From the NCBI GenBank assembly GCA_023666705.1, contig JAMPBO010000016.1:1-64000 (forward strand): DNA of 64,000 nucleotides, in the 5' to 3' direction. Below, piece after piece: positions 45,345 to 54,659 of this stretch. The notes below the pieces were generated by a model that was not told the origin of the DNA, made no database searches, and saw nothing but the letters and a program-made list of their open reading frames with translations. Numbering within the stretch: the stretch's first letter is position 1; every line of letters begins with the position of its first letter. The translations under genes were made by a program, and so were the position numbers. This stretch comes from Bacteroides sp. Lineage in GTDB: Bacteria; Bacillota; Clostridia; Lachnospirales; Lachnospiraceae.

Positions 45345-45770
45345 CTAATCCTCAACCGTGATACCCATGGAACGTGCTGTTCCTGCTATCATACTCATTG
45401 CGGCTTCAACAGAAGCAGCATTTAAATCAGGCATCTTAAGCTCAGCGATTTCCTGAAGCTTTGCCTTTGAAATCTTTGCAACCTTAGTCTTGTTTGGCAC
45501 TGCAGAACCTGACTTAATGCCGCACGCTTTCTTAAGCAGTACTGCTGCCGGCGGAGTCTTGGTTACAAAGCTGAAGCTCTTATCTGCATAAACTGTAATA
45601 ACAACAGGAATAATCATATCTCCCTGATCTGCAGTTCTCGCATTGAACTCCTTTGTAAACTGAACAATGTTTACACCATGCTGTCCAAGAGCAGGACCAA
45701 CAGGTGGTGCAGGTGTTGCCTTTCCTGCAGGTATCTGTAATTTAATGTATCCTTCTACTTTTTTCGCCAT
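45345..45770 (-). CDS. rplK: 50S ribosomal protein L11
   Basis: 141 residues from ATG 45770 ([25 protein letters not shown] split motif), AGGAGG 9 bp upstream; an ORF start 21 bp earlier is unlikely. Part of the GTPase-associated centre, binds thiostrepton region of 23S rRNA. It is preceded by an L1-site mimic. Confidence 0.97.
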   Translation of the reverse strand: MAKKVEGYIKLQIPAGKATPAPPVGPALGQHGVNIVQFTKEFNARTADQGDMIIPVVITVYADKSFSFVTKTPPAAVLLKKACGIKSGSAVPNKTKVAKISKAKLQEIAELKMPDLNAASVEAAMSMIAGTARSMGITVED

Positions 45771-45794
45771 TATAGCGTACCTCCTAAACATATT

Positions 45795-45822
45795 GTGGTA
45801 TTAACGGGGGATACCCTTCCAC
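45795..45822 (-). promoter_or_regulatory. L1-binding site mimic in the rplK leader
   Basis: Minus strand GTGGAAGGGTATCCCCCGTT then AATACCAC: the same outer stem, GGG/CCC inner stem and asymmetric loop as the rplA site and the 23S L1 arm. L1 should repress rplK here. Confidence 0.82.
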
Positions 45823-45833
45823 TTAAAAATAAC

Positions 45834-46415
45834 TTACATCTTTTGAATATCCGTGAAGCCAATCTCAACGGATGTGGCTCTTCCAAAAATATCAACCTCG
45901 ATGGTAACCGTCTGTTTGTTTTCGTTGATAGCCTTGATTTCGCCACTGTTTCCTTCCCATGCCCCGGTCACAACCTTTATCATATCACCGACGGCAACAT
46001 CAATCTGAATTTCCTTAACATTTATGCCAAGTGTTCTCATTTCCGTTTCCGTCAATGGAACAGGCTTTGACTCCGGACCCACGAAGCCCGTAACGCCTCT
46101 TGTATTACGAACAATGTACCACGTGGCATCATTCATAAACATATTAATAAGCACATATCCCGGAAACAGCTTTCTGGAAACATTTTTCTTCACCCCGTTT
46201 TTCATTTCCATAACATCCTGAACAGGCACTGCCACTTCAAGTATCTGGTCATGGAGCTTACGGTTTTCGATTGTCTTCTCAATATCACTTTTAACCTTAT
46301 TTTCGTAACCTGAGTAGGTATGAACTACATACCATCTGGCTTCGTTGCTGGTCGGAGTTCTCTCCGGACCGCCACCGCTGCCTACAGTAGTTTCGCTTGC
46401 TACTATTTCTGACAT
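45834..46415 (-). CDS. nusG: Transcription termination/antitermination protein NusG
   Basis: 193 residues. NGN domain (RWYVVHTYSGYENKV) and C-terminal KOW domain (VGDMIKVVTGAWEGNSGEI). It binds RNA polymerase and controls pausing and termination. I take the ATG at 46415, with GGTGGG upstream; a GTG 12 bp earlier directly after the secE stop is also possible. A Gly/Ser-rich N-terminal extension (about 1-20) precedes the NGN domain. Confidence 0.95.
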   Translation of the reverse strand: MSEIVASETTVGSGGGPERTPTSNEARWYVVHTYSGYENKVKSDIEKTIENRKLHDQILEVAVPVQDVMEMKNGVKKNVSRKLFPGYVLINMFMNDATWYIVRNTRGVTGFVGPESKPVPLTETEMRTLGINVKEIQIDVAVGDMIKVVTGAWEGNSGEIKAINENKQTVTIEVDIFGRATSVEIGFTDIQKM

Positions 46416-46427
46416 ATATTCACCCAC

Positions 46428-46634
46428 CTAACCTAATATCTGATCTAAACCTAATGCCAGCAGTAAATCAACTCCGTAAATGAGACCACCCAAAAGGATT
46501 GCCACCACCAAAACGACAATTGACTGCTTAATCAAAGAATCCTTTGTAGGCCATACAATCTTTGAAAATTCTGCCTTAAGCTCTTGAAACCAGCTTCTCT
46601 TAAGTGTAGGCGATGTCTCTTTGTTTTTAGCCAT
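46428..46634 (-). CDS. secE: Preprotein translocase subunit SecE
   Basis: 68 residues. Amphipathic WFQELKAEFSKIVWPTKDSL then one membrane helix (about 40-60): the minimal SecE of Firmicutes. It clamps SecY in the translocon. GGAGA lies before the ATG at 46634. It sits between rpmG and nusG as usual. Confidence 0.93.
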   Translation of the reverse strand: MAKNKETSPTLKRSWFQELKAEFSKIVWPTKDSLIKQSIVVLVVAILLGGLIYGVDLLLALGLDQILG

Positions 46635-46669
46635 ATACACTCTCCTTCACATATTTCTGAATATGCTGA

Positions 46670-46819
46670 TTACTTTGTTTCCTTGTGCATTGTATGAGCC
46701 TTACAGAATTTACAATATTTCTTTGTTTCCATTCTGTCCGGATGTGTCTTCTTATCCTTTGTCAAATTGTAATTACGCTGTTTACAATCCTGACATGCCA
46801 ATGTTATCTTAACACGCAC
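46670..46819 (-). CDS. rpmG: 50S ribosomal protein L33
   Basis: 49 residues, GTG start at 46819 with GGAGGT upstream. It reads [16 protein letters not shown], then a second CKFC pair near the end, so four cysteines can bind zinc (the C+ form). First gene of the rpmG-secE-nusG-rplK-rplA operon. Confidence 0.93.
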   Translation of the reverse strand: MRVKITLACQDCKQRNYNLTKDKKTHPDRMETKKYCKFCKAHTMHKETK

Positions 46820-46913
46820 AACCTTCCACCTCCATTTTCATTATTTTAATTAGACATGGTCTTTCCGCCAATTTTAAGGCATAAAAAAAAGACCCTCTTC
46901 CATCGCAAGGTAT

Positions 46914-46942
46914 AGAATAACAAAAGGGACATGTAAAGTCAA
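46914..46942 (-). promoter_or_regulatory. Promoter of the rpmG-secE-nusG-rplKA operon
   Basis: Minus strand TTGACT (46942-46937), 17-bp spacer, TATTCT (46919-46914), about 95 bp before the rpmG GTG. Confidence 0.72.
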
Positions 46943-47118
46943 GAAAAATATTGAAAACCTGTGAAAAATTCTGAATGGTGCTTTGCCCGCATTCATTTTA
47001 CTTACCACTTGCAAATATAACGTAATTTTTGTAAAATGTGAATAGAAAAATTTTCTGCAAAATATGTATCACCTATAAATCAGATACTTATATTGCAGTG
47101 ATGCAGGAAGGATATACC

Positions 47119-48621
47119 ATGAAGCAACAGGCAGCGTCGGAAACCGTACAGTTCTTAAATTCGTACAAAAAGAATTTGCACTCTTTTTCTCTCCCGGAAA
47201 AGTTATCAGATAAGTATGTGGTTTTGAATTGCTTAAAGCACTCAGTTAACAAAGAAATTTACCTTCTTTCTGACAAAGAGGAAAGGCTGTTTATTTTAAA
47301 AAGGGAGCGTAACAGTGACAGTTCCCAAATCAGACAGGAGCATCTTATTTTTCAGGTACTGGAGCAAACCGACGAGGCACCCCCGATGCCTGAATGTACC
47401 GACTATTGGGAGGATGCTGACTTTTGCTGGCTTTTACGTACATATATCGAAGGGAAATCCCTTGCGTCATATCTGGATGCGTATCCCACACCCTCCAATC
47501 AGGAAATTGTTGACTTTTCCCTTGCAATATGCGAAATCATAAAAAAGCTTCATAATATCAAACCACCGATTATCCACCGTGATATCAAGCCTGAAAACTT
47601 TATCATTCAAAATGATACAAACAAGCTTTTTATCATTGATTTTGATACGGCAAGACAATATACTCCTGACAAGGCACGGGACACCAAATTACTTGGAACG
47701 CCTGATTTGGCGGCACCCGAACAATTCGGATTTTTCCAAAGTAACATAAAAACTGACGTGTATGCCATCGGAAAAACAATACTTTACCTTACGACAGGCG
47801 ATACCCAAGAAGCAGGATTAGAGGACAAATCCGTTTCTCCAAAGCTCCGTAGGATTATCCGCCATGCAATTGCATTTTCACCTGAAAAACGGTATCCAAA
47901 TGTAGCTGTCATGGAAAAAGCCTTGAAAAAATACAAAAGGCACCTGTCCTACGTTTTTCCCCTACGGCGTTTTGCCATCGGTACAATGCTTTTTATCCTT
48001 GGTCTTGGAGCAGGATTTATGGGTGGAAAGCTTTTGGGGACAAATCAGCCTGCCACGGATAATACTACCACCAAAAATGAAGAGCTTCTCGCCGCCCAGC
48101 TTGAACAGACGCAAAATTCAACTGACAGCCTGTTAAACATATCAAATGCAACAGAGTCCGATATATGGCAATATCAGGGGCAGCTTGATGCAATTATTCT
48201 ATCTTATTACAACACAGATTATAGCAGGATGTTCACACAGATGGAAGAATTGGTTAAAGCTTTATATGCAGATACAACTTTGACGTATCCTCCTGCTGAA
48301 GACTATTCTACCTACGAAACCCTGCCAGGGGATTTTTGGAACATGAGCATGTTTGCTACGATACGGTTTCGGCTTGCCTATCGGGACCAGATTTTGAAGG
48401 AACGACTTGGCAGCTATGCAGATTACGAGCAATATATTTTAATGTGGCTGGATAATGACCTGGCACTTCATAATCCAAACGAAAATGAGTCTGCCTTTTA
48501 CAATTATGCAACCAAACCGGCAGAGGAACGGGATGGTTATTATCCTGCAGCCCTATCAGACATCTTAAGTATGATTAGTTCCGGCTTTGATATTGCTGAC
48601 AATTTTACTCCACCGATGTGA
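47119..48621 (+). CDS. Membrane Ser/Thr protein kinase
   Basis: 500 residues from ATG 47119 (AGGAAGGA 6 bp upstream; the ORF opens 81 bp earlier with GTG). An N-terminal kinase domain has Lys61 in FILKRER, HRDIKPEN (153-160), DFD (174-176, in place of DFG) and APE (199-201). One membrane helix (about 283-303) leads to an outside domain of about 195 residues, helical and Tyr-rich, with no PASTA repeats. It may sense something outside the cell. A small HTH gene follows 187 bp later. Confidence 0.87.
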   Translation: MKQQAASETVQFLNSYKKNLHSFSLPEKLSDKYVVLNCLKHSVNKEIYLLSDKEERLFILKRERNSDSSQIRQEHLIFQVLEQTDEAPPMPECTDYWEDADFCWLLRTYIEGKSLASYLDAYPTPSNQEIVDFSLAICEIIKKLHNIKPPIIHRDIKPENFIIQNDTNKLFIIDFDTARQYTPDKARDTKLLGTPDLAAPEQFGFFQSNIKTDVYAIGKTILYLTTGDTQEAGLEDKSVSPKLRRIIRHAIAFSPEKRYPNVAVMEKALKKYKRHLSYVFPLRRFAIGTMLFILGLGAGFMGGKLLGTNQPATDNTTTKNEELLAAQLEQTQNSTDSLLNISNATESDIWQYQGQLDAIILSYYNTDYSRMFTQMEELVKALYADTTLTYPPAEDYSTYETLPGDFWNMSMFATIRFRLAYRDQILKERLGSYADYEQYILMWLDNDLALHNPNENESAFYNYATKPAEERDGYYPAALSDILSMISSGFDIADNFTPPM

Positions 48622-48633
48622 CGATAAGAACAA

Positions 48634-48648
48634 AGTGCCTTCGGTACT
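48634..48648 (+). terminator. Weak terminator after the kinase gene
   Basis: AGTGCC, TTC loop, GGTACT then CTTTAT, a six-pair stem with one G-T pair, 12 bp after the stop. The T run is poor. Confidence 0.35.
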
Positions 48649-48808
48649 CTTTATGCTGCCACAACTTTTATGGCACTTGGGGCAAATTTGCCCTCCCCAA
48701 AAAAATTATATATGTTATAATAAAGTGGTTATACTATGAGGCAGATTGATTATTTCAGCGTACTGTTGCCCTGTAATGGAATGATGTTCAATATGCGGAG
48801 GATGATTT

Positions 48809-49219
48809 ATGAAATCAACAAATGAATTACTGGAATTACTGCAGAATTTAGATATTGAGAAGTTTAAACAATCGGACTCCTTCCAAAATATCAATATCTC
48901 CGATTATTTAAATGACCTGTTAGCAAAATCTGGTATTCAAACAAAAGATCTGATTATCCGGTTGAACATGGAACGTTCTTACACATACCAGATATTAAAC
49001 GGCAGGCGGCAACCCACAAGAAATTTTTTAATCCGGATTGCCTTTCTTTGTAAGCTTTCTATAGACGAAACGCAAAGACTCCTGAACGTAGGACATCGTC
49101 CTATTTTATATCCCCGCAACAAATTTGATGCTGCCGTTTTATACTGCCTGCAGCATCAGCTTGACGTGGAACAATTAAATCAATTACTGAATGACATTGG
49201 TGAGACGCCACTGGACTGA
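48809..49219 (+). CDS. Helix-turn-helix (XRE-like) protein
   Basis: 136 residues. The central region (about 28-90) is a lambda-repressor-like HTH: SGIQTKDLIIRLNMERSYTYQI is helix 2-3 and GRRQPTRNFLIRIAFLCKLS follows. N- and C-terminal helices may mediate dimerisation or kinase contact. AGGATG-type ribosome site. Its place after a membrane kinase suggests it is the kinase's partner or target; this is inference. Confidence 0.82.
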   Translation: MKSTNELLELLQNLDIEKFKQSDSFQNINISDYLNDLLAKSGIQTKDLIIRLNMERSYTYQILNGRRQPTRNFLIRIAFLCKLSIDETQRLLNVGHRPILYPRNKFDAAVLYCLQHQLDVEQLNQLLNDIGETPLD

Positions 49220-49359
49220 ATTTTTGGCATTTTTTTCATTTTTCATATAGACATTTCCCATTAAAAATAATATAATAAACTTAACTATCTTTAATTAAAA
49301 ATAGGATAAGATTTTTTAAATTTAAAAGCATATAATTATAAGTAGGAAGGAGTGATATT

Positions 49360-50622
49360 ATGCGTGTCAATCAAAATATATACAACCATTTGAGTAGCAC
49401 ACTTGTGCCAAAAAAGCGAAATGTCACCCATAAATCCTCCGAGCTTCGTGCCATATACAACAAGATGGCAAAATACAACAAATATTCTCCACTGTATTTA
49501 TTGTCACTTTCCGAGCAGAAGCAATCTTATATGATAAACATTAAGGAAGCAGCCATTACCCTTAAGGATGTGGCGGAAAGCTTCGCAAATCCTGACAGTG
49601 ACATATATCACAAGAAGTCTTTAAAATCCTCTGACAGCGATGCTGTTTCAGGAGCACTTAAATCATCAAATTATGGTGATATCCCTGACTCTCTTGAAAT
49701 TAAAATTGTGTCACTTGCATCAGAACAAATTAATACGGGAAGCTATATCGCATCTGACGGTCACAGCTTTAGTTCAGGTGATTACAGATTTTCCATTCAT
49801 ACGATTGGGGAAACGGCACATTTCAATGTACAGCTTAACGGAGAGTCAAACATTGATGTGCAGCACAAGGTTGCACAATATATAAACACCCGAAGCTTAG
49901 GTATCAATGCATCCGTGGTAACAAACGGTAACAAGAGTGCCCTCATGGTAAGTTCATCCGAAACAGGAAGACCTTCTAATTCTGATGGATTATACTTTAC
50001 CTTCAAATCGAATGGTGAAAATGATATTGTTGATATATTGCAGCTTAACAACGTAAGCACTATTCCTTCCAACTCCGAATTTTACGTAAATGGTGCTGTT
50101 CACAGCTCTGCATCAAACCACATATCAATCAATCAGACCATAGAGCTTGATTTCCACCGTCCAACCGCTGATGCTGTCACCATTGACCTTGTACCTGATA
50201 CCAATACCGCAATGGCACAGGTTGATATGTTTGTGGATGCCTATAACAGCCTTGTGGATTTATCTGATGCAGAAGCGAAAATGCCTATCGGTTCCAGAAA
50301 CCTTTACAATGACATTTCCATCATTGTGTCAAAGCATAAAGAGGAGCTTGAAGCGGCAGGACTTCAGATTGACGATGACCATCATTTGGTAAAAGACGAG
50401 ACACTGCTTGCAGGCAGCGTCCAAAGCGGAGCGTTTTCACAGCTTTTTAATGATATTTCATCCTTTAAGGATGATGTTTCAACTGCGACCAACAGACTTA
50501 CGCTTGATCCAGTTGCTTATATCAACAAGCTGATTGTAACCTACCCAAATACTGCAAATAAATCAAGCACACCATACACACAATCCTTATATAGTGGTCT
50601 TATCTATAATAATTATGCATAA
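49360..50622 (+). CDS. FliD-like (flagellar cap-related) protein outside a flagellar locus
   Basis: 420 residues, no signal peptide and no membrane helix. Residues about 110-225 look like the FliD N-terminal beta domains (GDYRFSIHTIGETAHFNVQL, INTRSLGINASVVTNGNKSALMVSSSETG). Residues about 260-320 resemble the FliD core (HRPTADAVTIDLVPDTNTAM, VDAYNSLVDL). The C-terminal coiled coil is short. RBS GGAAGGAG is close. No flagellar genes are near, so an appendage or surface role is uncertain. Confidence 0.62.
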   Translation: MRVNQNIYNHLSSTLVPKKRNVTHKSSELRAIYNKMAKYNKYSPLYLLSLSEQKQSYMINIKEAAITLKDVAESFANPDSDIYHKKSLKSSDSDAVSGALKSSNYGDIPDSLEIKIVSLASEQINTGSYIASDGHSFSSGDYRFSIHTIGETAHFNVQLNGESNIDVQHKVAQYINTRSLGINASVVTNGNKSALMVSSSETGRPSNSDGLYFTFKSNGENDIVDILQLNNVSTIPSNSEFYVNGAVHSSASNHISINQTIELDFHRPTADAVTIDLVPDTNTAMAQVDMFVDAYNSLVDLSDAEAKMPIGSRNLYNDISIIVSKHKEELEAAGLQIDDDHHLVKDETLLAGSVQSGAFSQLFNDISSFKDDVSTATNRLTLDPVAYINKLIVTYPNTANKSSTPYTQSLYSGLIYNNYA

Positions 50623-50641
50623 TTCATTCTTTCTATACTTA

Positions 50642-50681
50642 AAAAACTGTCGCCCCAAAACCAGAGGGGTGACAGTTTTTT
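50642..50681. terminator. Bidirectional terminator
   Basis: AAAAACTGTCGCCCC, loop, GGGGTGACAGTTTTTTT between the convergent FliD-like and DUF3137 genes; strong stem with T runs on both strands. Confidence 0.93.
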
Positions 50682-50698
50682 TGCATCTTTTTTCCAGC

Positions 50699-51655
50699 TT
50701 ATCCCTCAAACAGCCTCTCTTTCTTTAGTACCTCATCTACAATTAAAAGTGCCTTTTTTAAATCCGCACGTATTTTCTGTCTGTACTCATCCAACTGCTT
50801 CTTATTTTTCAAATGACTACCAATCTCAAATGCATCATGTCCACTATTGAGTGCTATATTGACGCTGTCATTTCCAAAGCAGATATTTGTATGTGCCGCT
50901 GCCAGACGGTCTATCTTTATAATGTTTTCCATAAACTGCGGTGTCAATATATAAAATGCAAGCTCGTCATCCGTTGTTTGCACCTCAAATTTTTCATTAA
51001 ATTCTACGCTTTCAAGTGTAACTGTGTGCTCCTCAAGCTTTATACCAAGCTTCCTCCAAAAATTTATATATGCATTTGTAATGGCTTCTCCCACCTTACT
51101 TCCCCGCTCCAAAATTCTTACCCGCTTATTTTCAAGAGGTTTGTCAAGCGTAAGACTAATAACGGAACCATTGAATACCGTGACCGTTTTGTCATCGTTT
51201 TGTGACTCAAGCTTGATGTCACAATAGGTAATTTGTTTTCCCTTATACGTTCCCTTTATATAATCTGAACCATAGCTTTTTGAGTAACTCGGAAGCACAC
51301 CCGATTTTCCCAAAAAATCCTCGTCAAAGGAACCATTCGGCTCATATTTCAAAATTGCAAGCTGCTCGGCAATGATTTCCTTTACAACCGTTTCCCCCAC
51401 AAACTGCTTTAATTTTTTTTGCAGGCTTTTTATACTCTGAACAACAAGAAACATACAGAAAAGAAAGGCGATAATCGCCATGAATATATACTTATAGAAC
51501 GGCTTTATCCCTCCCGAAATCACGCTCACCACCAAAAAAAGTAAGCCAAACGGTATAATACATGTAATCACTGTCATCAGCTTATGCACACCCGAAAGGC
51601 TTTTTACTTTCATTTGATACTGACCTATTGTTTTTATAATTTTATCATCACTCAT
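50699..51655 (-). CDS. DUF3137 family membrane protein
   Basis: 318 residues. Two N-terminal membrane helices (about 27-48 and 54-73) and a soluble C-terminal domain with the DUF3137 pattern (YIKGTYKGKQITYCDIKL, GSVISL). Function is unknown; members often lie near LemA genes, and a lemA is 3.5 kb away here. GAGGAGA is its ribosome site. Confidence 0.78.
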   Translation of the reverse strand: MSDDKIIKTIGQYQMKVKSLSGVHKLMTVITCIIPFGLLFLVVSVISGGIKPFYKYIFMAIIAFLFCMFLVVQSIKSLQKKLKQFVGETVVKEIIAEQLAILKYEPNGSFDEDFLGKSGVLPSYSKSYGSDYIKGTYKGKQITYCDIKLESQNDDKTVTVFNGSVISLTLDKPLENKRVRILERGSKVGEAITNAYINFWRKLGIKLEEHTVTLESVEFNEKFEVQTTDDELAFYILTPQFMENIIKIDRLAAAHTNICFGNDSVNIALNSGHDAFEIGSHLKNKKQLDEYRQKIRADLKKALLIVDEVLKKERLFEG

Positions 51656-51795
51656 GTTATCTTCTCCTCAAGTTACCATCAAAATCCTTTTATATTATAT
51701 AGCAGTTTTTTCAGCCCCACAATATCATAATTTCGACAATAGCAACATTGAAGCTATAAAAAGTGACGATAAATAAAGCATACTACAATATCGAT

Positions 51796-52530
51796 TTATT
51801 CGGCATATGCACGAAGCAGTGCCACTTCCTCATCTGTCATCCTGCGGTACATGCCGCATAACAGCTTATCGTCCAGAAACAATCTTCCCATGGCAATTCT
51901 TCTTAAGTACATAACCTCCATTCCCACTGCCTCAAACATTTTCTTTATCTGATGGTATCTGCCCTCAGTAATGGTTATCTCAACAGGGCTTACCATATCG
52001 TGGTCTTTACTATCCGAAAGTATCTTAACCTTTGCAGGCTTTGTAAGCTTACCGTCACCGATATCAAGTCCCTCCTCAAACTGCCTGATTGTCTCCTCCG
52101 TTACATTTCCATATATAATTGCATAATAGATTTTAGGCACATGCTTCTTCGGCGACAGTATATCATTTGACAGCTTACCGTCATTTGTAATAATCAGCAG
52201 TCCCTCCGTATCCTTATCGAGCCTTCCGACAGGAAATAAATCCCGCCGTTTATCCTCGTCTATCAGGTCAAGCACCGTCTTAGACCATTTATCTTTCCTT
52301 GCAGAGACAAACCCCTGTGGCTTATTCAACATATAATATTCAAATGCCCTGTAGCAAATTCTGTTCCCGTCTACATACACATTTTCACATGCTATGTCAA
52401 TCTTTTGTTCCGCCTTTGTTGCGGTTTCATCTCCGATTTTAACTCTCCCCTGTTTTATCAGGCTTTTAACCTGACTTCTCGAACCCTGTCCTGCATCAGC
52501 AAGATATTTGTCCAATCTAATTTCCGGCAT
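51796..52530 (-). CDS. rsuA: 16S rRNA pseudouridine synthase (RsuA family)
   Basis: 244 residues. N-terminal S4 domain (RLDKYLADAGQGSRSQVKSLI), then the pseudouridine synthase domain with GRLDKDTEGLLIITNDG holding the catalytic Asp. It probably makes pseudouridine 516 of 16S rRNA. It follows the ABC permease gene with no gap and may be cotranscribed. Confidence 0.9.
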   Translation of the reverse strand: MPEIRLDKYLADAGQGSRSQVKSLIKQGRVKIGDETATKAEQKIDIACENVYVDGNRICYRAFEYYMLNKPQGFVSARKDKWSKTVLDLIDEDKRRDLFPVGRLDKDTEGLLIITNDGKLSNDILSPKKHVPKIYYAIIYGNVTEETIRQFEEGLDIGDGKLTKPAKVKILSDSKDHDMVSPVEITITEGRYHQIKKMFEAVGMEVMYLRRIAMGRLFLDDKLLCGMYRRMTDEEVALLRAYAE

Positions 52531-52531
52531 G

Positions 52532-53293
52532 TCACCTTACATCCTTTTTCATTTTTCCCCGCATTACAACTACAGCCAGGATGTATACAACTGTAGCATA
52601 TAAAAGTATAATAATCAATGATTTTGTAATACCATCCATGTCTCCTGACACAGCCTTCCTCACCAAACGCACCCCATGATAAAATGGCAGACATTCGCTT
52701 AATTGTTTTATTCCGCCACCCATAGCGTCCACATCCATCCAGATTCCGCCTATCATACAAGACAGCGTTATCACAATGGAACATATACCGGGTGCCGCTT
52801 TATCGTTCAAAAGAGAACCAAACAGCAATCCAAATCCAATGTATAACAATATGGATGGAAGGAGACACACAACCGAAAGCAGCATATTAGAAAGCTTCAG
52901 GTCCCCACCGATAACTGCAGCCACAATAAAAGAACAGATATAAGTTATCATTACCTGAATCAATGCAAGCACAATCGACGGAAGCGTATAACCGACTATA
53001 AAATCAACCGACCTCATAGGGGAGGCATAAAGCCTTGTAAGAAATGCCGTCGTGCGGTCCTTTGAAATCTGTATACATGTAAACAGCATTACAAACGAAA
53101 GCCCAAACACAGCCATGCCCGGTGCGAGGGAATGTATTTTAAATATATCCATCTGTGCTTCCTTGGGTATACTCCTGTCGACCACCGTCATAATAATCAG
53201 CATGATAATCGGAAAGCCCAGGCAAAAAATATAGCTTAGTGGATCCCTCAAAATTTCCTTTGTTGTTCTCTTACTGAATTCCATACTTCTCAT
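52532..53293 (-). CDS. ABC-2 type transporter permease
   Basis: 253 residues, six membrane helices typical of the ABC-2 family (helix near 19-38, then SLAPGMAVFGLSFVMLFTCI onward). It forms the membrane part with the ATPase encoded just upstream; their start and stop codons overlap by 4 bp (ATGA). Substrate unknown; such pairs often give drug or peptide resistance. Confidence 0.88.
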   Translation of the reverse strand: MRSMEFSKRTTKEILRDPLSYIFCLGFPIIMLIIMTVVDRSIPKEAQMDIFKIHSLAPGMAVFGLSFVMLFTCIQISKDRTTAFLTRLYASPMRSVDFIVGYTLPSIVLALIQVMITYICSFIVAAVIGGDLKLSNMLLSVVCLLPSILLYIGFGLLFGSLLNDKAAPGICSIVITLSCMIGGIWMDVDAMGGGIKQLSECLPFYHGVRLVRKAVSGDMDGITKSLIIILLYATVVYILAVVVMRGKMKKDVR

Positions 53294-54030
53294 ATTGTTT
53301 TCTCTCCCTCCGCAATTGATATAAATGCATCCTCAAGGTTATCCTTACCCGTAAGCTTTTTTATTTCATCCAATGTACCAGACGCCTTTATCTCTCCACC
53401 AACCATAATTGCAATTTCATCGGAAAGATGCTCTGCCTCCTCCATGTAATGCGTGGTGAGAACAATCGTCATGCTTCCCTTAAGCATCTCAATCACTTTC
53501 CAAAGCTCCCGTCTTGCAAGAACATCCAGTCCAAGAGTAGGTTCATCTAAAAACAGCACCTTCGGAGAGGAAATTAACGCCATTGCTATACTTAATCTCC
53601 GCTGCCAGCCCCCTGACAAGGTTTTCGCCTTACTGTTTTCTACTTCCTGCAATGAAAATTTATCTATCATATCCTTCACAAGCACATCTGCTTTTTCCTT
53701 GCCGCATCCATAAATTCTGGCAAAAAAATCAAGATTTTCACGCACCGTAAGATTTGGTGCCACCGATGTCTCCTGCGGAGAAAAATTGGAAATTTGTTTT
53801 ACCTTTGGCAAGTCTGTTAAAATGCTATTTCCCATTACCAACGCATCTCCCGCAGTCGGCTTTGAAAGTCCCATCAACATCTTTATGGTTGTTGTTTTTC
53901 CAGCACCATTTACTCCAAGCATGGAAAAAAGCTGTCCCTCCTTGATGTTGATGCTGATGTCATTTACCGCAACCTTACTGCCAAACTCTTTTCTAAGTTT
54001 TTTTATTTGGATTCCGTACTGCTCACTCAT
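53290..54030 (-). CDS. ABC transporter ATP-binding protein
   Basis: 246 residues. Walker A GVNGAGKTT, signature LSGGWQRRL, Walker B VLFLDEPTLGLD and the H-loop Thr-Thr-His. I take ATG 54030 (AGGGA upstream); an ORF start 45 bp earlier lies in the DUF3021 gene. It overlaps DUF3021 by 8 bp. Confidence 0.93.
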   Translation of the reverse strand: MSEQYGIQIKKLRKEFGSKVAVNDISINIKEGQLFSMLGVNGAGKTTTIKMLMGLSKPTAGDALVMGNSILTDLPKVKQISNFSPQETSVAPNLTVRENLDFFARIYGCGKEKADVLVKDMIDKFSLQEVENSKAKTLSGGWQRRLSIAMALISSPKVLFLDEPTLGLDVLARRELWKVIEMLKGSMTIVLTTHYMEEAEHLSDEIAIMVGGEIKASGTLDEIKKLTGKDNLEDAFISIAEGEKTI

Positions 54031-54484
54031 GTTCTTTTCCCTCCATCTCTCTAAGCTTTTTATTGATATCATCAACGGCTTTTTTGCAGATTTTATATTG
54101 TATCACCCAGCATATGACGTAGGAAACGACAAAGCTTGCCGTTGTTGAAACAAAGGACAGCGTATATTTATGCATGCTCCAGCAATAACAGCCCACAAAA
54201 AACCATACGGCAGCCGCAAGCACAAAATAAATAATGCTCTGAGCCACAAGACTGATTTTCTCGAGTTCCATAATAACCGTACCGCCACCCAGCACAGCAC
54301 TCATACAGCCAATCAGGATTAACTGCACAACAAGTGCCCGAACGTCATTTGGAAATTTTTCCCTGTATTCAGGCAGCATCATAACAGCATTGCCGCCTGC
54401 GGTTATAAAAAAATAAACGACTGTCGTAATTCCGATTGCATAAAAAAAACTGTTTATCATTTTAACCAATGTCCTTTTCAGCAT
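54023..54484 (-). CDS. DUF3021 family membrane protein
   Basis: 153 residues, four membrane helices (about 10-30, 46-66, 72-92, 100-122) and a charged tail. DUF3021 proteins accompany LytTR regulators and ABC transporters in Firmicutes, as here. RBS GAGGGG is upstream. Role unknown, perhaps repressing or sensing for the LytTR protein. Confidence 0.8.
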   Translation of the reverse strand: MLKRTLVKMINSFFYAIGITTVVYFFITAGGNAVMMLPEYREKFPNDVRALVVQLILIGCMSAVLGGGTVIMELEKISLVAQSIIYFVLAAAVWFFVGCYCWSMHKYTLSFVSTTASFVVSYVICWVIQYKICKKAVDDINKKLREMEGKEHE

Positions 54485-54614
54485 AAATGATTCCCCTCCT
54501 CTTATTTACCGCTAAATTAGTTTTATACCATTTTGCATAAATTTTAAAGCACTTTCCGACAGTCGGTATCTATTAAGCGACAACTGGTAATTATTTTAAT
54601 GCTTTTACAGCAAA

Positions 54615-54650
54615 AAAATGCCGCTAAAGAAAACTCCTTAACGGCATTTT
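54615..54650 (-). terminator. Terminator after the LytTR gene
   Basis: AAAATGCCGTTAA, 10-nt loop, TTAGCGGCATTTT then TTT on the minus strand, 10 bp after the LytTR stop. It separates the LytTR group from DUF3021-ABC. Confidence 0.9.
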
Positions 54651-54659
54651 AATATGCTG

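Noticed and set aside
48680..48698. GGGCAAATTTGCCC palindrome as a terminator of the kinase gene
   Set aside because: It has almost no loop and is followed by A, not T, on the plus strand.
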